Source: Oceanobacillus sojae (GTDB lineage Bacteria; Bacillota; Bacilli; Bacillales; Amphibacillaceae). Taken from it: a stretch of 64,000 bases of DNA. Shown piece by piece: positions 34,251-45,384 of the stretch (positions are counted from its first letter, which is position 1; each line of letters begins with the position of its first letter). Where the stretch lies: contig NZ_BJYM01000025.1 of NCBI RefSeq assembly GCF_007991515.1, positions 1 to 64,000 on the forward strand, given 5' to 3'. The notes beneath the pieces were generated by a model, which worked only from the letters and a program-made list of their open reading frames with translations, was not told the DNA's origin and did no database searches. The position numbers were made by a program, and so were the translations under genes.

Positions 34251-35182
34251 TCTGACTCACTCCTAAAAGGCTCAATCTTATTCTCTATGACAGAAATAAG
34301 GTTATCAGCTAGAGAATCATCCTCATCCGCCATTAAATAGAGTTTTCTTAAATAATTATCCTCTAGCATTTTCACAAGATAATCTTTATAATTGCCGGAA
34401 TACGTAGAGGATTCGGCTGCATTAACAAAATAATCACGCTCATCATCTACAGTTATTTTATAGGTCGGTGCGAATACTTGCGTTCCCTCTTCCGCTTCCG
34501 CAATTCTTGAGTAATAGCCATAGCTGACATCTGTTATATCATCTTCTGCATTTAAATAACGACTTTGAAGCAAGGAACTAATAGCAATCTTAGGAGTATT
34601 TAAGGTTGGGCTTCCCTGTGTATCGGTCTCCCCTAACATGGTTTGTGTATAATGTGTAATTTCATTATTATCATTAACATAAAAAGTAAGCATTGCATGT
34701 CGATTTAAGTAAATTGGATGCCCTTCCTTATTTTGAAAGAAAACAATAATATTTAAATCATCGTCCCATGCTCCAAAGGAAAAGTCGGATGCGTCTAGAA
34801 TATAAGGGCTGACCAGACTGGAAAGCGTTTCTTCATCCGCATTGTCAGGAATCTTTAATGGAGAAGAAAACTCTACTATTAATAATTTACTGTCCAGGGT
34901 CTTCTCGGCCTTGATATCCTTGTTATCATTTAAATTACTGATTTCCGATCCTGTAAATTTCTTTTGTGCGGAGGAAATATAACTCAGTTCCGGGACCTCA
35001 AAATCAACATCAGCAGAAATAGTAATGTTTTCCTCTCTCAGCTCTTCGTCCAGGTCCATATTACTCGTATCCAGCTCTGGAATATTCATTTCATCCTGTT
35101 TGCTGATAAATTGATATAGTAAATATCCATTCAGGACAAGGAAGCTGAGGATAAACAGTGTTTTAATATGTGACCATCGCAT
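34247..35182 (-). CDS. walI: WalI (YycI) regulator of WalK
   Basis: This membrane protein of about 311 residues has one N-terminal transmembrane helix ([21 protein letters not shown]) and an extracytoplasmic domain. With WalH it contacts WalK and restrains its kinase activity. I start it at ATG 35182 (MRWSHIKTL): GGAGGAAGC lies just ahead and the walH stop is one base upstream. A longer in-frame version would overlap walH by 65 bases and lacks a ribosome site. Confidence 0.92.
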   Translation of the reverse strand: MRWSHIKTLFILSFLVLNGYLLYQFISKQDEMNIPELDTSNMDLDEELREENITISADVDFEVPELSYISSAQKKFTGSEISNLNDNKDIKAEKTLDSKLLIVEFSSPLKIPDNADEETLSSLVSPYILDASDFSFGAWDDDLNIIVFFQNKEGHPIYLNRHAMLTFYVNDNNEITHYTQTMLGETDTQGSPTLNTPKIAISSLLQSRYLNAEDDITDVSYGYYSRIAEAEEGTQVFAPTYKITVDDERDYFVNAAESSTYSGNYKDYLVKMLEDNYLRKLYLMADEDDSLADNLISVIENKIEPFRSESE

Positions 35183-35183
35183 C

Positions 35184-36485
35184 TCAGCTTCCTCCTTCAA
35201 CGTTCTGTGTTCCTGTATTTTTTTCTGGTACTGCTGACCAGCTGTCATTCACACGCTGGTACCAATCCGGCTCTAATAATACATAGTCCTCACCATTAAC
35301 ATCCTTTTCAACCGTCAAACGATATCCAATCTGCACATCCTGAATATCTGCTATATTTTTACTCTGCTGAATGCTCGAAATGATTTCATCGCTGTCTCTT
35401 AATTTTTTGCTGGATGTATTAGCAACAGTATCCAATGTTATCAATGAACGGGTGTATTCACTCAATTGATCACTCTGCCATCTTTGATAAATTGTTGATA
35501 AATCCATATAAGAATTATTTATAACAGGATATTGAAACCGATACAAACGGTAAGTAACACTGTCATTCGTATAGCTGTCCAGACGATAATCATCTGTAAA
35601 CCCTGCATGTTCATTAATATTTTCCAAGCTTTGCTGAAAGACACTTTTGTCTACCGGTTCTTTATTCCACTCAGCAACATTGATAAACTTCATCCCATGC
35701 CCTGTAATATTTAACTGTCTATCATCTGTCCGATACATAATTGATTCCGGAGCAGATTTCGATTCACTCACCAGATTGGGACGGGTGAACATGATATTTC
35801 TAACATCAGCAGAATTAGTCCTATCAAAGGTATACTTAAATGATTCCATTGATTTTTCTTCAACTGGAATATATATATTTCTGGCAGTCTCCGTCAATAA
35901 ATAATTTTCTTCAAATTTTTTATCTGTCAGATTACTAAACATCGACAGCAATTGCTCATAGTTTGTCGTAGAATGGATAGTGCCTTCAACTGCTTCATCC
36001 CCATCCAAAGAAACAAAATAAACCTTTAATAACTGATCTTCTTCTTGTAATTGAATATAAAACCGATCTACATAAAAGTTCATATTATTCGACAATGTAC
36101 GGTCTATATTTAAAATATTTTCAAATAAAGATAATGGAACTCCTGTTGGAAATATAATTTCTACTTCTGCATCAGCAGTCTTTTCTTCTGCATCTGTATT
36201 TTGCAAATCGGTAATTTCCCATGTCTGGATATCTTCAAATAATTCGGCACTATCTTCTGGATCCACATAGCTGTAGAATTCTCCGTTTATTTTAAAAACA
36301 ACGTCATTTGGTTTTATAACATCATTTTCTTGCTTTTGCTCGCCGCCCAGATCAGCTTTATCAACCGACTCATCGTCATTTAGCGGTTCATACTCTGCTC
36401 GATAATTCCACATTCCAAAAGTGAGAATTAAGCTCGTTCCTATTAATATAATCAGCAACAATGATTTTGCAGTCTCTAACTTCAT
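35184..36485 (-). CDS. walH: WalH (YycH) regulator of WalK
   Basis: The 433-residue protein has a single N-terminal transmembrane helix (SLLLIILIGTSLILTFGMW) and a large acidic extracytoplasmic region, as in YycH. It forms a complex with WalI and WalK at the membrane and holds down WalRK signalling. It overlaps the walK stop by four bases. Confidence 0.93.
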   Translation of the reverse strand: MKLETAKSLLLIILIGTSLILTFGMWNYRAEYEPLNDDESVDKADLGGEQKQENDVIKPNDVVFKINGEFYSYVDPEDSAELFEDIQTWEITDLQNTDAEEKTADAEVEIIFPTGVPLSLFENILNIDRTLSNNMNFYVDRFYIQLQEEDQLLKVYFVSLDGDEAVEGTIHSTTNYEQLLSMFSNLTDKKFEENYLLTETARNIYIPVEEKSMESFKYTFDRTNSADVRNIMFTRPNLVSESKSAPESIMYRTDDRQLNITGHGMKFINVAEWNKEPVDKSVFQQSLENINEHAGFTDDYRLDSYTNDSVTYRLYRFQYPVINNSYMDLSTIYQRWQSDQLSEYTRSLITLDTVANTSSKKLRDSDEIISSIQQSKNIADIQDVQIGYRLTVEKDVNGEDYVLLEPDWYQRVNDSWSAVPEKNTGTQNVEGGS

Positions 36486-38314
36486 TTGCCTTTCCCCCGC
36501 TTCGAACCCATGAGTGGCAAGGTAAATAGAATTGTCGTTCCACGCCCTTCTTTACTTTGCGCCCAGATTTTCCCGTGATGGGCTTCTACAAGCTCTTTCG
36601 TGATAGCCAGACCAAGACCGGTGCCTCCAAGCTTTCTTGTTCTGGCGCGATCGGCACGGTAGAAACGATCAAATATTTTATCAAGCTTATCATATGGAAT
36701 ACCCACACCTTCATCCAGAATACTGATAATAACAATATGACGTCTTACATCGAGATTTACACGAACCTTTCCGCCTTCCGGAGAGTATTTGAAAGCGTTG
36801 GTAATAATGTTGTCAAACACCTGGGTAATTTTATCTCTATCCATCCATACAAATGATTTTCCTTTTGGTATATTACGCTCTAACGTAATTGTTTCGGGCA
36901 GATTCATTTCGTACCGGTCCAAAACCTGATGCACATAGCTCATGAATTCGGTTCTTTCCTTGTGCATCGGCAATTCATCCGAATCCATTTTAGATAGCTG
37001 CAGCAGGTCGTTTACCATCCGGATCATACGGTCTGTTTCTTTCTGTGTGACCTCTAAAAATCGCGGCGCAATTTCTTTGTTTTCCCAAGCGCCATCAGAT
37101 AACGCTTCTAGATAACTTTTCATTGTTGTCAGCGGCGTCCGGAGCTCATGTGACACATTCGACACAAAGTCTCTGCGTTCCTGATCAATTTTCTCCTGCT
37201 CAGTAACATCACTAATCACGGTGATAAAACCAGTCGTTTCTTCTTCCTCATCAACAACTGTAGAAAAATTAGCCCGTATAATAAACGGCGTTTCTTCATC
37301 ACTGAAATCAATAATTATCGAACCGCTATCCGGCAGCTTACTGATATCGACAACTTTTTCTTCCAGCTTTAAAACATCAATTAAGTCCTCTCCAATGACA
37401 TCATCCGGATTTAAACCAATCATTCTGGCTGCAGCATCATTCATCAATGTTACGGCCCCAGACTCGTCTGTAGCAATAACCCCGTCACTCATATAGGAAA
37501 GAACAGAGCTTAATTTCCTCCGCTCCTCTTCAATGGTGGCATAGGAGTGCTTCAGTCTGCTGTTTAAATCATTAAATGCCTCCGCCAGCTGTCCGATTTC
37601 ATCCCGGCCATAGATCTCGAGCTGCTGTGTAAAGTCTCCATTCGACATAATCAATGCTTGTTCACGCATTTCCTGAATCGGTTTAGTAATTGTACGTGCT
37701 ACCAGAATCCCAAGTATTGCCGAGATACTTATCGCTAAGATGGAGCCCTGGAGAAAGATATTATTAATTCCTTCAATCTGATCATAAACCTCCTCCATAG
37801 AGGCTTTAAATTGAATTGCGCCGACTGTATTTCCTTCATCTCCGACCAACGGTTCCACATGTACATAGACTCTGCTATCTGTCTCCCGGTCAAAATATGG
37901 TTTTTGCTGGGATTTATCGAAAAGTAAGGTATTCCTTACATCGATATCTGTGGTTTTTCTCCCGATTTCCGATCTCCCATCGATCCGGTTTGTCCCTAAA
38001 GTCCTTCTTTGATTATCATATACATGGATTGTCGTTGCCAGATTATCTGTGTTGACATCATCAATAATTGTCTGAATTTCCTGCTCTAAACTCGGATCTT
38101 CTTCAGAACGGTCTCTTATAAAGGCTTGTTCCAGATTATAGCTCAGCATTTCGACACGCTCATTAATTGATTGTTTAAAGGTCGTCGTCAAGTCATCTTC
38201 CAACCTGTTGGTAAAAAAAGACCCAATAACCTGTACAGCTAAGATTAGCAGCAGGATGTAAATAATAATAAACTTTAACTGGATCGATCTGAAAAAACCA
38301 ACTTTATTCATCAT
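36482..38314 (-). CDS. walK: WalK sensor histidine kinase
   Basis: The 610-residue essential sensor kinase controls wall hydrolase genes. Order: transmembrane helix at about 13-33, extracellular PAS-like domain, second helix at about 186-206, HAMP, cytoplasmic PAS (about 265-370), HisKA with His389 in FVSNVSHELRTPL, and an ATPase domain with NAFKYSPEGG and GTGLGLAITKELV. The start follows walR after three bases, and walH overlaps its end. Confidence 0.95.
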   Translation of the reverse strand: MMNKVGFFRSIQLKFIIIYILLLILAVQVIGSFFTNRLEDDLTTTFKQSINERVEMLSYNLEQAFIRDRSEEDPSLEQEIQTIIDDVNTDNLATTIHVYDNQRRTLGTNRIDGRSEIGRKTTDIDVRNTLLFDKSQQKPYFDRETDSRVYVHVEPLVGDEGNTVGAIQFKASMEEVYDQIEGINNIFLQGSILAISISAILGILVARTITKPIQEMREQALIMSNGDFTQQLEIYGRDEIGQLAEAFNDLNSRLKHSYATIEEERRKLSSVLSYMSDGVIATDESGAVTLMNDAAARMIGLNPDDVIGEDLIDVLKLEEKVVDISKLPDSGSIIIDFSDEETPFIIRANFSTVVDEEEETTGFITVISDVTEQEKIDQERRDFVSNVSHELRTPLTTMKSYLEALSDGAWENKEIAPRFLEVTQKETDRMIRMVNDLLQLSKMDSDELPMHKERTEFMSYVHQVLDRYEMNLPETITLERNIPKGKSFVWMDRDKITQVFDNIITNAFKYSPEGGKVRVNLDVRRHIVIISILDEGVGIPYDKLDKIFDRFYRADRARTRKLGGTGLGLAITKELVEAHHGKIWAQSKEGRGTTILFTLPLMGSKRGKGK

Positions 38315-38317
38315 GCC

Positions 38318-39019
38318 TTACTCCTGCTCAGGATTACGTAAATAATACCCGACACCTCTTCTTGTTACAATCCATAATGGGTTACTAGGGTTTTCTTCAA
38401 TTTTTTCACGCAAACGGCGGACCGTAACATCTACAGTACGCACGTCTCCAAAATAATCATAGCCCCACACAGTTTCTAACAAGTGCTCCCGTGTCATTAC
38501 CTGTCCGATATGACGTGCCAAATAGTGTAAGAGTTCAAATTCACGATGGGTTAATTCAATTTCTACTCCTTTACGAGAAACAACATACGCATCCGGATGA
38601 ACGGCTAAATCTCCGATGACAATATCCTTCGTTGTTTTTGCCGGCTCTTCTGTAACATTCTCACGACGCAGATTTGCTTTGACACGTGCAATTAATTCAC
38701 GATTGCTGAATGGTTTGGTTACATAGTCATCTGCACCCAGTTCTAATCCAAGCACTTTATCAATTTCTGCATCCTTTGCAGTCAGCATAATAACCGGGAT
38801 ACTCTGTGTTTTACGCACTTCACGCAAGACCTCATTCCCGTCTTTTCCAGGCAGCATGATATCTAGTAAAATTAGATTAGGGCGCTCTGATTCTGCGAGT
38901 TCAATCGCTGTATCTCCATCATTTGCCACCACTACCTGATAGCCTTCTTTTTCTAAGTTAAATTGTAATATATCTGCAATTGGCTGTTCATCATCGACAA
39001 CTAATATTTTTTGACTCAT
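38318..39019 (-). CDS. walR: WalR response regulator
   Basis: The OmpR-type regulator of about 233 residues has a receiver domain with the phosphoacceptor Asp53 (LLDIMLPG) and Lys102-region switch residues, and a winged-helix DNA-binding domain from about 135. I start at ATG 39019 ([10 protein letters not shown]): AAAAGGAT lies eight bases ahead, while the in-frame GTG at 39028 abuts it. WalR is essential in most Firmicutes and directs autolysin and wall genes. It heads the walRKHIJ operon. Confidence 0.96.
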   Translation of the reverse strand: MSQKILVVDDEQPIADILQFNLEKEGYQVVVANDGDTAIELAESERPNLILLDIMLPGKDGNEVLREVRKTQSIPVIMLTAKDAEIDKVLGLELGADDYVTKPFSNRELIARVKANLRRENVTEEPAKTTKDIVIGDLAVHPDAYVVSRKGVEIELTHREFELLHYLARHIGQVMTREHLLETVWGYDYFGDVRTVDVTVRRLREKIEENPSNPLWIVTRRGVGYYLRNPEQE

Positions 39020-39184
39020 TGGTTGCACATCCTTTTTTAGTTAAATAATTTATAAAAATGTTATTAGATTGGAATTAAAATTTTGCCTTTATAGCCTTCG
39101 CTACTGAAAAACACTACGCTTTTCCACAGGATTTTCCGTGTTTTTCCTCCGCTAATTATAGTACTTAACCGTGGAATAAATGAT

Positions 39185-39238
39185 TTTTATACAAATATCA
39201 AAAGATTTATTAATTATACTTCTGGTATTTGTATAAAA
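39185..39238. repeat. Inverted repeat in the walR upstream region
   Basis: TTTTATACAAATA (39185-39197) is repeated perfectly inverted at 39226-39238, 28 bases apart, in the AT-rich gap between walR and the small membrane protein (39020-39411). A TATAAT lies nearer walR on the minus strand (in AGTACTATAATTAG, around 39156-39161). Apart from these I see no gene in the gap. Confidence 0.6.
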
Positions 39239-39411
39239 TAATTTAATTGGATTCACTAAAATATAAATCCATATTATGAACAATGCTATTTCTACAAAGT
39301 CTATAGAAATAGAGACTTACTCTCTCTATTTTAACGTAAAACAGCGCTTCTGTCTTGTTGGCTGAATATAAATATACATTAGAAAAAATTGGATACATTA
39401 TTTTTCAAAAC

Positions 39412-39702
39412 TTACTTCATTCTATTTTTACGGAGTACCAGAAAAATAATCAGTCCAAAAGTAATATAGATTATAATTGCTGCTATCCCTAACCATGTAT
39501 AGAGGCGGAAAAATTCAATTAGCTGATAGATAACACCAAAAACTATAAAGATATAAAAAATAAAATAACCAGGCTTCTGCTTGCCTCTTTTTAAGAAAGA
39601 ATAAACAAGCGTCGCTGCCAAAAAGGTGAAAATGATTAACATAATAATCGATAATATTAGCATAAAAACATCGAACTCTGCCCCTGGCTGGACAAAATTC
39701 AT
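39412..39702 (-). CDS. Small three-helix membrane protein of unknown function
   Basis: This protein of about 96 residues starts MNFVQPGAEFDVF and has three predicted transmembrane helices and a basic C-terminus (VLRKNRMK). I choose ATG 39702, because AAAGGAGAGA is five bases upstream. A longer in-frame version to 39789 would start inside the purA terminator. I do not recognise the family. It sits between purA and walR, same strand. Confidence 0.65.
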   Translation of the reverse strand: MNFVQPGAEFDVFMLILSIIMLIIFTFLAATLVYSFLKRGKQKPGYFIFYIFIVFGVIYQLIEFFRLYTWLGIAAIIIYITFGLIIFLVLRKNRMK

Positions 39703-39768
39703 CGCTATCTCTCCTTTATCACTTTCCCTCATTTTAACATAGATTAGAACGTTCATTTTTCTCCGCAC

Positions 39769-39807
39769 AGGAAAAGGAGCTGATCGCAAAAATCAGCTCC
39801 TTTTCCT
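39769..39807 (-). terminator. Terminator of purA
   Basis: AGGAAAAGGAGCTGAT (39769-39784) pairs perfectly with its complement at 39792-39807, a 16-bp stem with a seven-base loop. Confidence 0.88.
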
Positions 39808-39822
39808 ACATTCATTACTTTA

Positions 39823-41133
<1,311 letters not shown>

Positions 41134-41233
41134 TTATATATGAAACTTTTTGTCCTGCCCATTTTTTGCCTTTTGATAATATAAACAGCTGAACAATCAT
41201 TTATCATTATTTGTATTTTACTCACTAGTTAAT

Positions 41234-41262
41234 ATTTTATCAGTTAAAAAAATAAACGTCAA
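41234..41262 (-). promoter_or_regulatory. purA promoter
   Basis: On the minus strand TTGACG (41257-41262) and TAAAAT (41234-41239), spaced 17 bases, form a good SigA promoter about 120 bases before the purA start codon. Confidence 0.7.
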
Positions 41263-41343
41263 TGTAGAACACGAACGTTGTTTTTCATTTTAACTTTATC
41301 ATACGCTTAATTCGTCTATTTATATTTGTTACAACTTTAAAAA

Positions 41344-41386
41344 CACGAACTAAATACAATAACAAAAATGGTAATGTTCGGATTTC
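41344..41386. promoter_or_regulatory. PurR operator (paired PurBoxes) upstream of purA
   Basis: CACGAAC ending at 41350 and its opposed partner GTTCGG at 41376-41381 have the GAAC-N25-GTTC layout of Bacillus PurR sites. Read on the minus strand, the second box is AATCCGAACATT, a near-perfect PurBox. It lies about 85 bases upstream of the purA -35. PurR with PRPP control would adjust AMP synthesis. Confidence 0.65.
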
Positions 41387-41400
41387 ATCTATAAATATAA

Positions 41401-41437
41401 AAAGACAACCCCAATATAATTATTGGAGCCGCCTTTC
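41401..41437 (-). terminator. Terminator of the opuA operon
   Basis: On the minus strand AAAGGCGGCTCCAAT pairs with ATTGGGGTTGTCTTT, using several G-T pairs, and is followed by TTTTT. It lies just beyond the opuAC stop codon. Confidence 0.7.
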
Positions 41438-41453
41438 AAAAGGACATATCTAT

Positions 41454-42350
41454 TTATTCAATACCTTCTGTCCATTCAGCTACTTTATCCTGATTAGCTT
41501 CTACCCAATCAGCTGCTGCGTCTTCTGGAGAAGCACCTTCGTTAATAGCTAGCATAACCTCTTCCATATCATCTGTATCCCAATAGAAGTTATCTAATAC
41601 TTGATATGCTTCCGGAGCGTCGTCTTCTAAGCCTTCACGAACCATTGTTTCAATAGATTCTGCTTCACCGAAAACACCTTCCGGGTCTTCAAGATATTTC
41701 AAATCATATTTTTGGAATTTCCAGTGTGGAGACCATCCAGTAACAACAATCTCATCTTCATTATTAATAGCACTGCCTAATTCTGTGGCCATTGCACCAC
41801 TGGAAGAAGTTTGTACAGTCCAGCCATCCAGATTATCATATTCTTCCACTGCATTTTCAGCAGCATTTACAACACCAGCACCAGCTTCAATACCTGTAAT
41901 GGTTTGACCTGCTTCATCGGTTAGATCTTCAATAGAATCTACATCCATATATTCCGGTACGACAAGACCAATTGCTGCTCCTTCTAAGTTAGGTCCAAGC
42001 TGTTCAACTTGGTCACCATAAGCTTCGAATTGCTCGGCATGTGTTCCTGGTAACCAGGCAGCTACCATTCCGTCTGCTTCACCGCTTGCAACTGCTTCCC
42101 ACATAATGGCATTATCAAGCGGGGTTAATGTCACATCATAACCTAAATCTTCTAGTACTTTTCCCACAACATTTGTAGAGGCTACCTCTGTATCCCACTC
42201 TACATAGGCTAATTCGATTTTGCCATCTACTCCGCCTTCTGCAGAATCACTATCTCCGCCATCGCTGTCATTACTTCCACAACCGGCAACAACTAGTCCA
42301 AGTGCTAATGAACCAATAAGTCCAGCACGTTTCAGACTCCATTTAGACAT
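41454..42350 (-). CDS. opuAC: Glycine betaine/proline betaine-binding lipoprotein OpuAC
   Basis: The 298-residue lipoprotein (lipobox VAGC, Cys24) is of the betaine-binding family. Tryptophans that could form the ligand cage appear in VEWDTE, AIMWEAV, AAWLPGTH and VTGWSPHWKF. It captures compatible solutes for the OpuAA/OpuAB importer, a central osmotic-stress defence. It is the last gene of the opuA operon. The very acidic sequence suits an exposed protein in a saline habitat. Confidence 0.93.
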   Translation of the reverse strand: MSKWSLKRAGLIGSLALGLVVAGCGSNDSDGGDSDSAEGGVDGKIELAYVEWDTEVASTNVVGKVLEDLGYDVTLTPLDNAIMWEAVASGEADGMVAAWLPGTHAEQFEAYGDQVEQLGPNLEGAAIGLVVPEYMDVDSIEDLTDEAGQTITGIEAGAGVVNAAENAVEEYDNLDGWTVQTSSSGAMATELGSAINNEDEIVVTGWSPHWKFQKYDLKYLEDPEGVFGEAESIETMVREGLEDDAPEAYQVLDNFYWDTDDMEEVMLAINEGASPEDAAADWVEANQDKVAEWTEGIE

Positions 42351-42451
42351 AAATAAAACTCCCCTTTTCTTAAAATTATTTTTCTATATTGACACTTTTC
42401 ATATCAACAGAGGAATGAACCACTCTTAATTGAAAAGATTGTCATGCAGAT

Positions 42452-43297
42452 TTATCTTTTTGCTTTATTCATATTTTGTGTAATACGGTCAATAATAATC
42501 GCCAGAATTACAATTCCGATACCAGCAACAAATCCGGTACCGACAGATGCACGTTGGAGAGAAGAAAGCACTTGACTTCCAAGTCCCGGCGCACCAATCA
42601 TTGACGCAATTACAACCATTGAAAGTGCAAGCATTACCGTCTGGTTAATACCAGCCATAATCGTTCCTTTTGCCATAGGTAATTCTACTTTAAACAGCTT
42701 CTGTGACCCTGTAGCACCGAATGAATCAGATGCTTCAATTAAATCATTAGAAACCTGGCGGATACCTAAGTTTGTAAAACGGACAGTCGGCGGTGTCGCA
42801 AAAATAAGAGATGCGAATACACCTGGAACCATCCCGATTCCGAAGAATGCTACCGCCGGGATTAAATATACGAATGCCGGCATTGTCTGCATAAAGTCTA
42901 ATACTGGTGTAAGAATCGAATTGGCAATTTTGCTTTTTGCCATTAATATTCCCACTGGTACACCAATAATGACAGACAATAAACTTGCTAAAATAACCAA
43001 AGTCACTGTAGACATTAACGCATCCCATAATCCCTGGTTATATACAAACCATAGACCAATGATAGAGAACACCGCTAATCCTAACTTCTTACCGGAAACA
43101 AAGAATGCAATCACGGCAACAATTAAGATAAACAGAATTGGCGGGATACCTGGCAGTAGATCTCCAGATACAAAGTCCATAAAATTGCCAAAATGGTCTT
43201 TAATTGGTTCGAAAAGAAATGCAAATGTATCCTGAATCCAACTTGTCGCTGACTCAGTCCATTCTGCTAATGGTATTTTATCCATAAAATCAAGCAT
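42452..43297 (-). CDS. opuAB: Glycine betaine ABC transporter permease OpuAB
   Basis: The 281-residue permease has about six to seven transmembrane helices and the ABC permease EAA loop (LIEASDSFGATGSQKLFKVELP, about 193-214). It overlaps the opuAA stop by eight bases. It forms the channel for betaine uptake. Confidence 0.94.
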   Translation of the reverse strand: MLDFMDKIPLAEWTESATSWIQDTFAFLFEPIKDHFGNFMDFVSGDLLPGIPPILFILIVAVIAFFVSGKKLGLAVFSIIGLWFVYNQGLWDALMSTVTLVILASLLSVIIGVPVGILMAKSKIANSILTPVLDFMQTMPAFVYLIPAVAFFGIGMVPGVFASLIFATPPTVRFTNLGIRQVSNDLIEASDSFGATGSQKLFKVELPMAKGTIMAGINQTVMLALSMVVIASMIGAPGLGSQVLSSLQRASVGTGFVAGIGIVILAIIIDRITQNMNKAKR

Positions 43298-44489
43298 CCA
43301 TATTCACCTCACCATCATTTGCAAGTGCGGCCAATACCGCTCCCCGGACAATAATTCCGTTTAAACGATTATCATCGCCCACAACTGCAATCGGGATAGG
43401 AGTATCGTAAATCATAGAGAAAATTTCTTGCATCGGTGTATCCGGTGCAACTTTTAATATATCTGTTTTTAAGATTTTTTTAATATCTGACACTTCCTTT
43501 TTACGAGCTTCGGAAGCATCGTCTGCTGTGACATAACCTTGTAATCGTCGTTTTTCATCAACAACAAGAATGCTTGAGATTCCTTCCTTGCGCATTCTTT
43601 CTAACGCTGCTCTAGGACCGTGCTTATCAATATTGATTGTCTCCGGACGCTTCATGATATGACTTGCAGTGAGGATTTTCGAGCGGTCTACATCTTCCAC
43701 AAATTTCTCAACGTAGTCATTTGCCGGATTCATTAGAATTTCTTCCGGTGTTCCGATTTGTACAATAACTCCATCCTTCATTAACGCTATTCGATCTCCT
43801 AAACGAAGAGCTTCATCAAGGTCATGCGTAATAAAGATAATGGTTTTCTTCATCGTAGATTGTAAATCAATTAACTCATCCTGCATTTCTTTACGGATAA
43901 GCGGATCAAGTGCTGAGAAAGCTTCATCCATTAACAGTACTTTTGGATCGTTAGCCAAAGCACGGGCCAGTCCTACACGCTGCTGCATCCCGCCAGATAG
44001 CTGGCCAGGTTTCTGATGCATATAGTCACCTAATCCCACAAGCTTTAATGATTCTTCTGCACGTTTTTCCCGTTCAGCTTTATCAACGCCTTGTACTTCT
44101 AAACCGAATCCTGCATTTTGTAAGATGGTACGATGCGGAAAGAGCGCGAATTGCTGGAATACCATTCCTAATTTTTCACGACGTACTTGTCTTAATGCTT
44201 TTTTATCTAATGTCGCTAATTCTTTTCCATCAATAAGGATAGATCCTTCACTTGGATCAATTAAACGATTTACTAATCGGACTAAAGTAGACTTCCCACT
44301 ACCTGACAGCCCCATTATGACGAATATTTCTCCTTCTTCTACAGAGAAACTGGCACGATTTACTCCGACAGTATTCCCTGTCTTTTTCAATATTTCTTCT
44401 TTGGTCATACCTTGATCTAACATTTTGATAGATTGGCCGATATTTTTACCAAAAATTTTAGACAGGTTTTTTGCTTCAACTACTGCCAT
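43290..44489 (-). CDS. opuAA: Glycine betaine ABC transporter ATPase OpuAA
   Basis: The 399-residue ATPase of the ProV/OpuAA type has Walker A GLSGSGKST near 60, signature LSGGMQQRVGLAR and Walker B LLMDEAFSALD. Two C-terminal CBS domains (about 280-395) sense ionic strength in OpuA systems, coupling transport to osmotic pressure. It is the first gene of the operon, with a GAGAGGTGA ribosome site. Confidence 0.95.
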   Translation of the reverse strand: MAVVEAKNLSKIFGKNIGQSIKMLDQGMTKEEILKKTGNTVGVNRASFSVEEGEIFVIMGLSGSGKSTLVRLVNRLIDPSEGSILIDGKELATLDKKALRQVRREKLGMVFQQFALFPHRTILQNAGFGLEVQGVDKAEREKRAEESLKLVGLGDYMHQKPGQLSGGMQQRVGLARALANDPKVLLMDEAFSALDPLIRKEMQDELIDLQSTMKKTIIFITHDLDEALRLGDRIALMKDGVIVQIGTPEEILMNPANDYVEKFVEDVDRSKILTASHIMKRPETINIDKHGPRAALERMRKEGISSILVVDEKRRLQGYVTADDASEARKKEVSDIKKILKTDILKVAPDTPMQEIFSMIYDTPIPIAVVGDDNRLNGIIVRGAVLAALANDGEVNMDA

Positions 44490-44581
44490 ATAATCACCTC
44501 TCTATTTTATTTTGATTGGTAGTACATCTGTTTGAAGGCAAATCAATCTATGGTGCTCCGGAACGGTTTATCCTGTAAACA

Positions 44582-44616
44582 AAAATAAATGAATCAACTA
44601 TAGACTCATTTATTTT
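44582..44616. terminator. Hairpin between the DUF2812-like gene and opuAA
   Basis: AAAATAAATGA (44582-44592) is perfectly inverted at 44606-44616 and on the minus strand runs into TTTTTG. It could end the upstream DUF2812-like transcript or lie in the opuAA leader. In the rest of the gap 44490-44856 I see no convincing gene. Confidence 0.55.
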
Positions 44617-44856
44617 ACGGCATCCATTTAGATGTGTTCGCCTGTTTCTAGGCAACTCTATTTATTATAGGTATATTTATGGAAAATCTCAAACAGCCTA
44701 TAACGCCGTTTCCCAAGAGTTTTAAGCAGTTTATCTCATCTGTTCCATACAATGTGATCTTTTCTGCCTTTTCCTGCGGTTTACTTTTAAATACTCTCTT
44801 ATATTACAATTCGACATGTTTTATTACTCTAATATTTCCATCTTTTTTCATTGTTA

Positions 44857-45384
44857 TTACGTGTTTTTCAAGTTATACCGTCTATACCTATTTAAAATAT
44901 ACAAAGCCAACACCAGGAGAAATGCAATTCCACCCATAATAATTCCTCCAAGCAGAATCATTTTTATCAGATCCCAGCCCACTTTTATATGTAAAATAAA
45001 GAAAATAATTAAAAAAATGCTTGAAAGAATTGTATATTTACCTAACAATCTTCCTTCCTGATTCAATTGCTCCAGCAGCTGTTCCTGGTTTCCTTCCATT
45101 GACAAGGCTTCCGGCGAGCCCTGAAAAACCGCCATATAATCGAGCGCATCGACCAGTTCCCAGCCCTCGTCTGTTTGAGGCATAGCTTCATCTGTATTTT
45201 GAAAAGACTGAAAATCTATACGATACTGTACTTCCTTAGGCTCATCTTCTTTCAATTGAAAAAGCAGGCCGCCCAATCGTAACTTCTCTACACTCCAGCC
45301 TTCTTTTGCAAGAGTTTCTAATTTCTCTGTCCCCGTATTATGAAAGAAAATTCTAGCAGGATTCCAAACAAATTTCTTCTTCAC
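44857..45384 (-). CDS. DUF2812-like membrane-anchored protein
   Basis: This protein of about 175 residues starts with VKKKFVWNPARIFF (GTG 45384; AGAGGTGG lies six bases upstream). A soluble domain carries the aromatic/Gly pattern EKLETLAKEGWSVEKL and DEGWELVDAL typical of DUF2812. Two transmembrane helices (about 115-165) and a basic tail follow. DUF2812 proteins often accompany PadR-type regulators, but none is nearby. Function is unknown. Confidence 0.75.
   Translation of the reverse strand: MKKKFVWNPARIFFHNTGTEKLETLAKEGWSVEKLRLGGLLFQLKEDEPKEVQYRIDFQSFQNTDEAMPQTDEGWELVDALDYMAVFQGSPEALSMEGNQEQLLEQLNQEGRLLGKYTILSSIFLIIFFILHIKVGWDLIKMILLGGIIMGGIAFLLVLALYILNRYRRYNLKNT

Noticed and set aside
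44679-44939. Plus-strand frame of 86 codons between opuAA and the DUF2812-like gene
   Set aside because: There is no convincing ribosome site, it overlaps the 3' end of the DUF2812-like gene in antisense, and the composition looks like translated AT-rich spacer.
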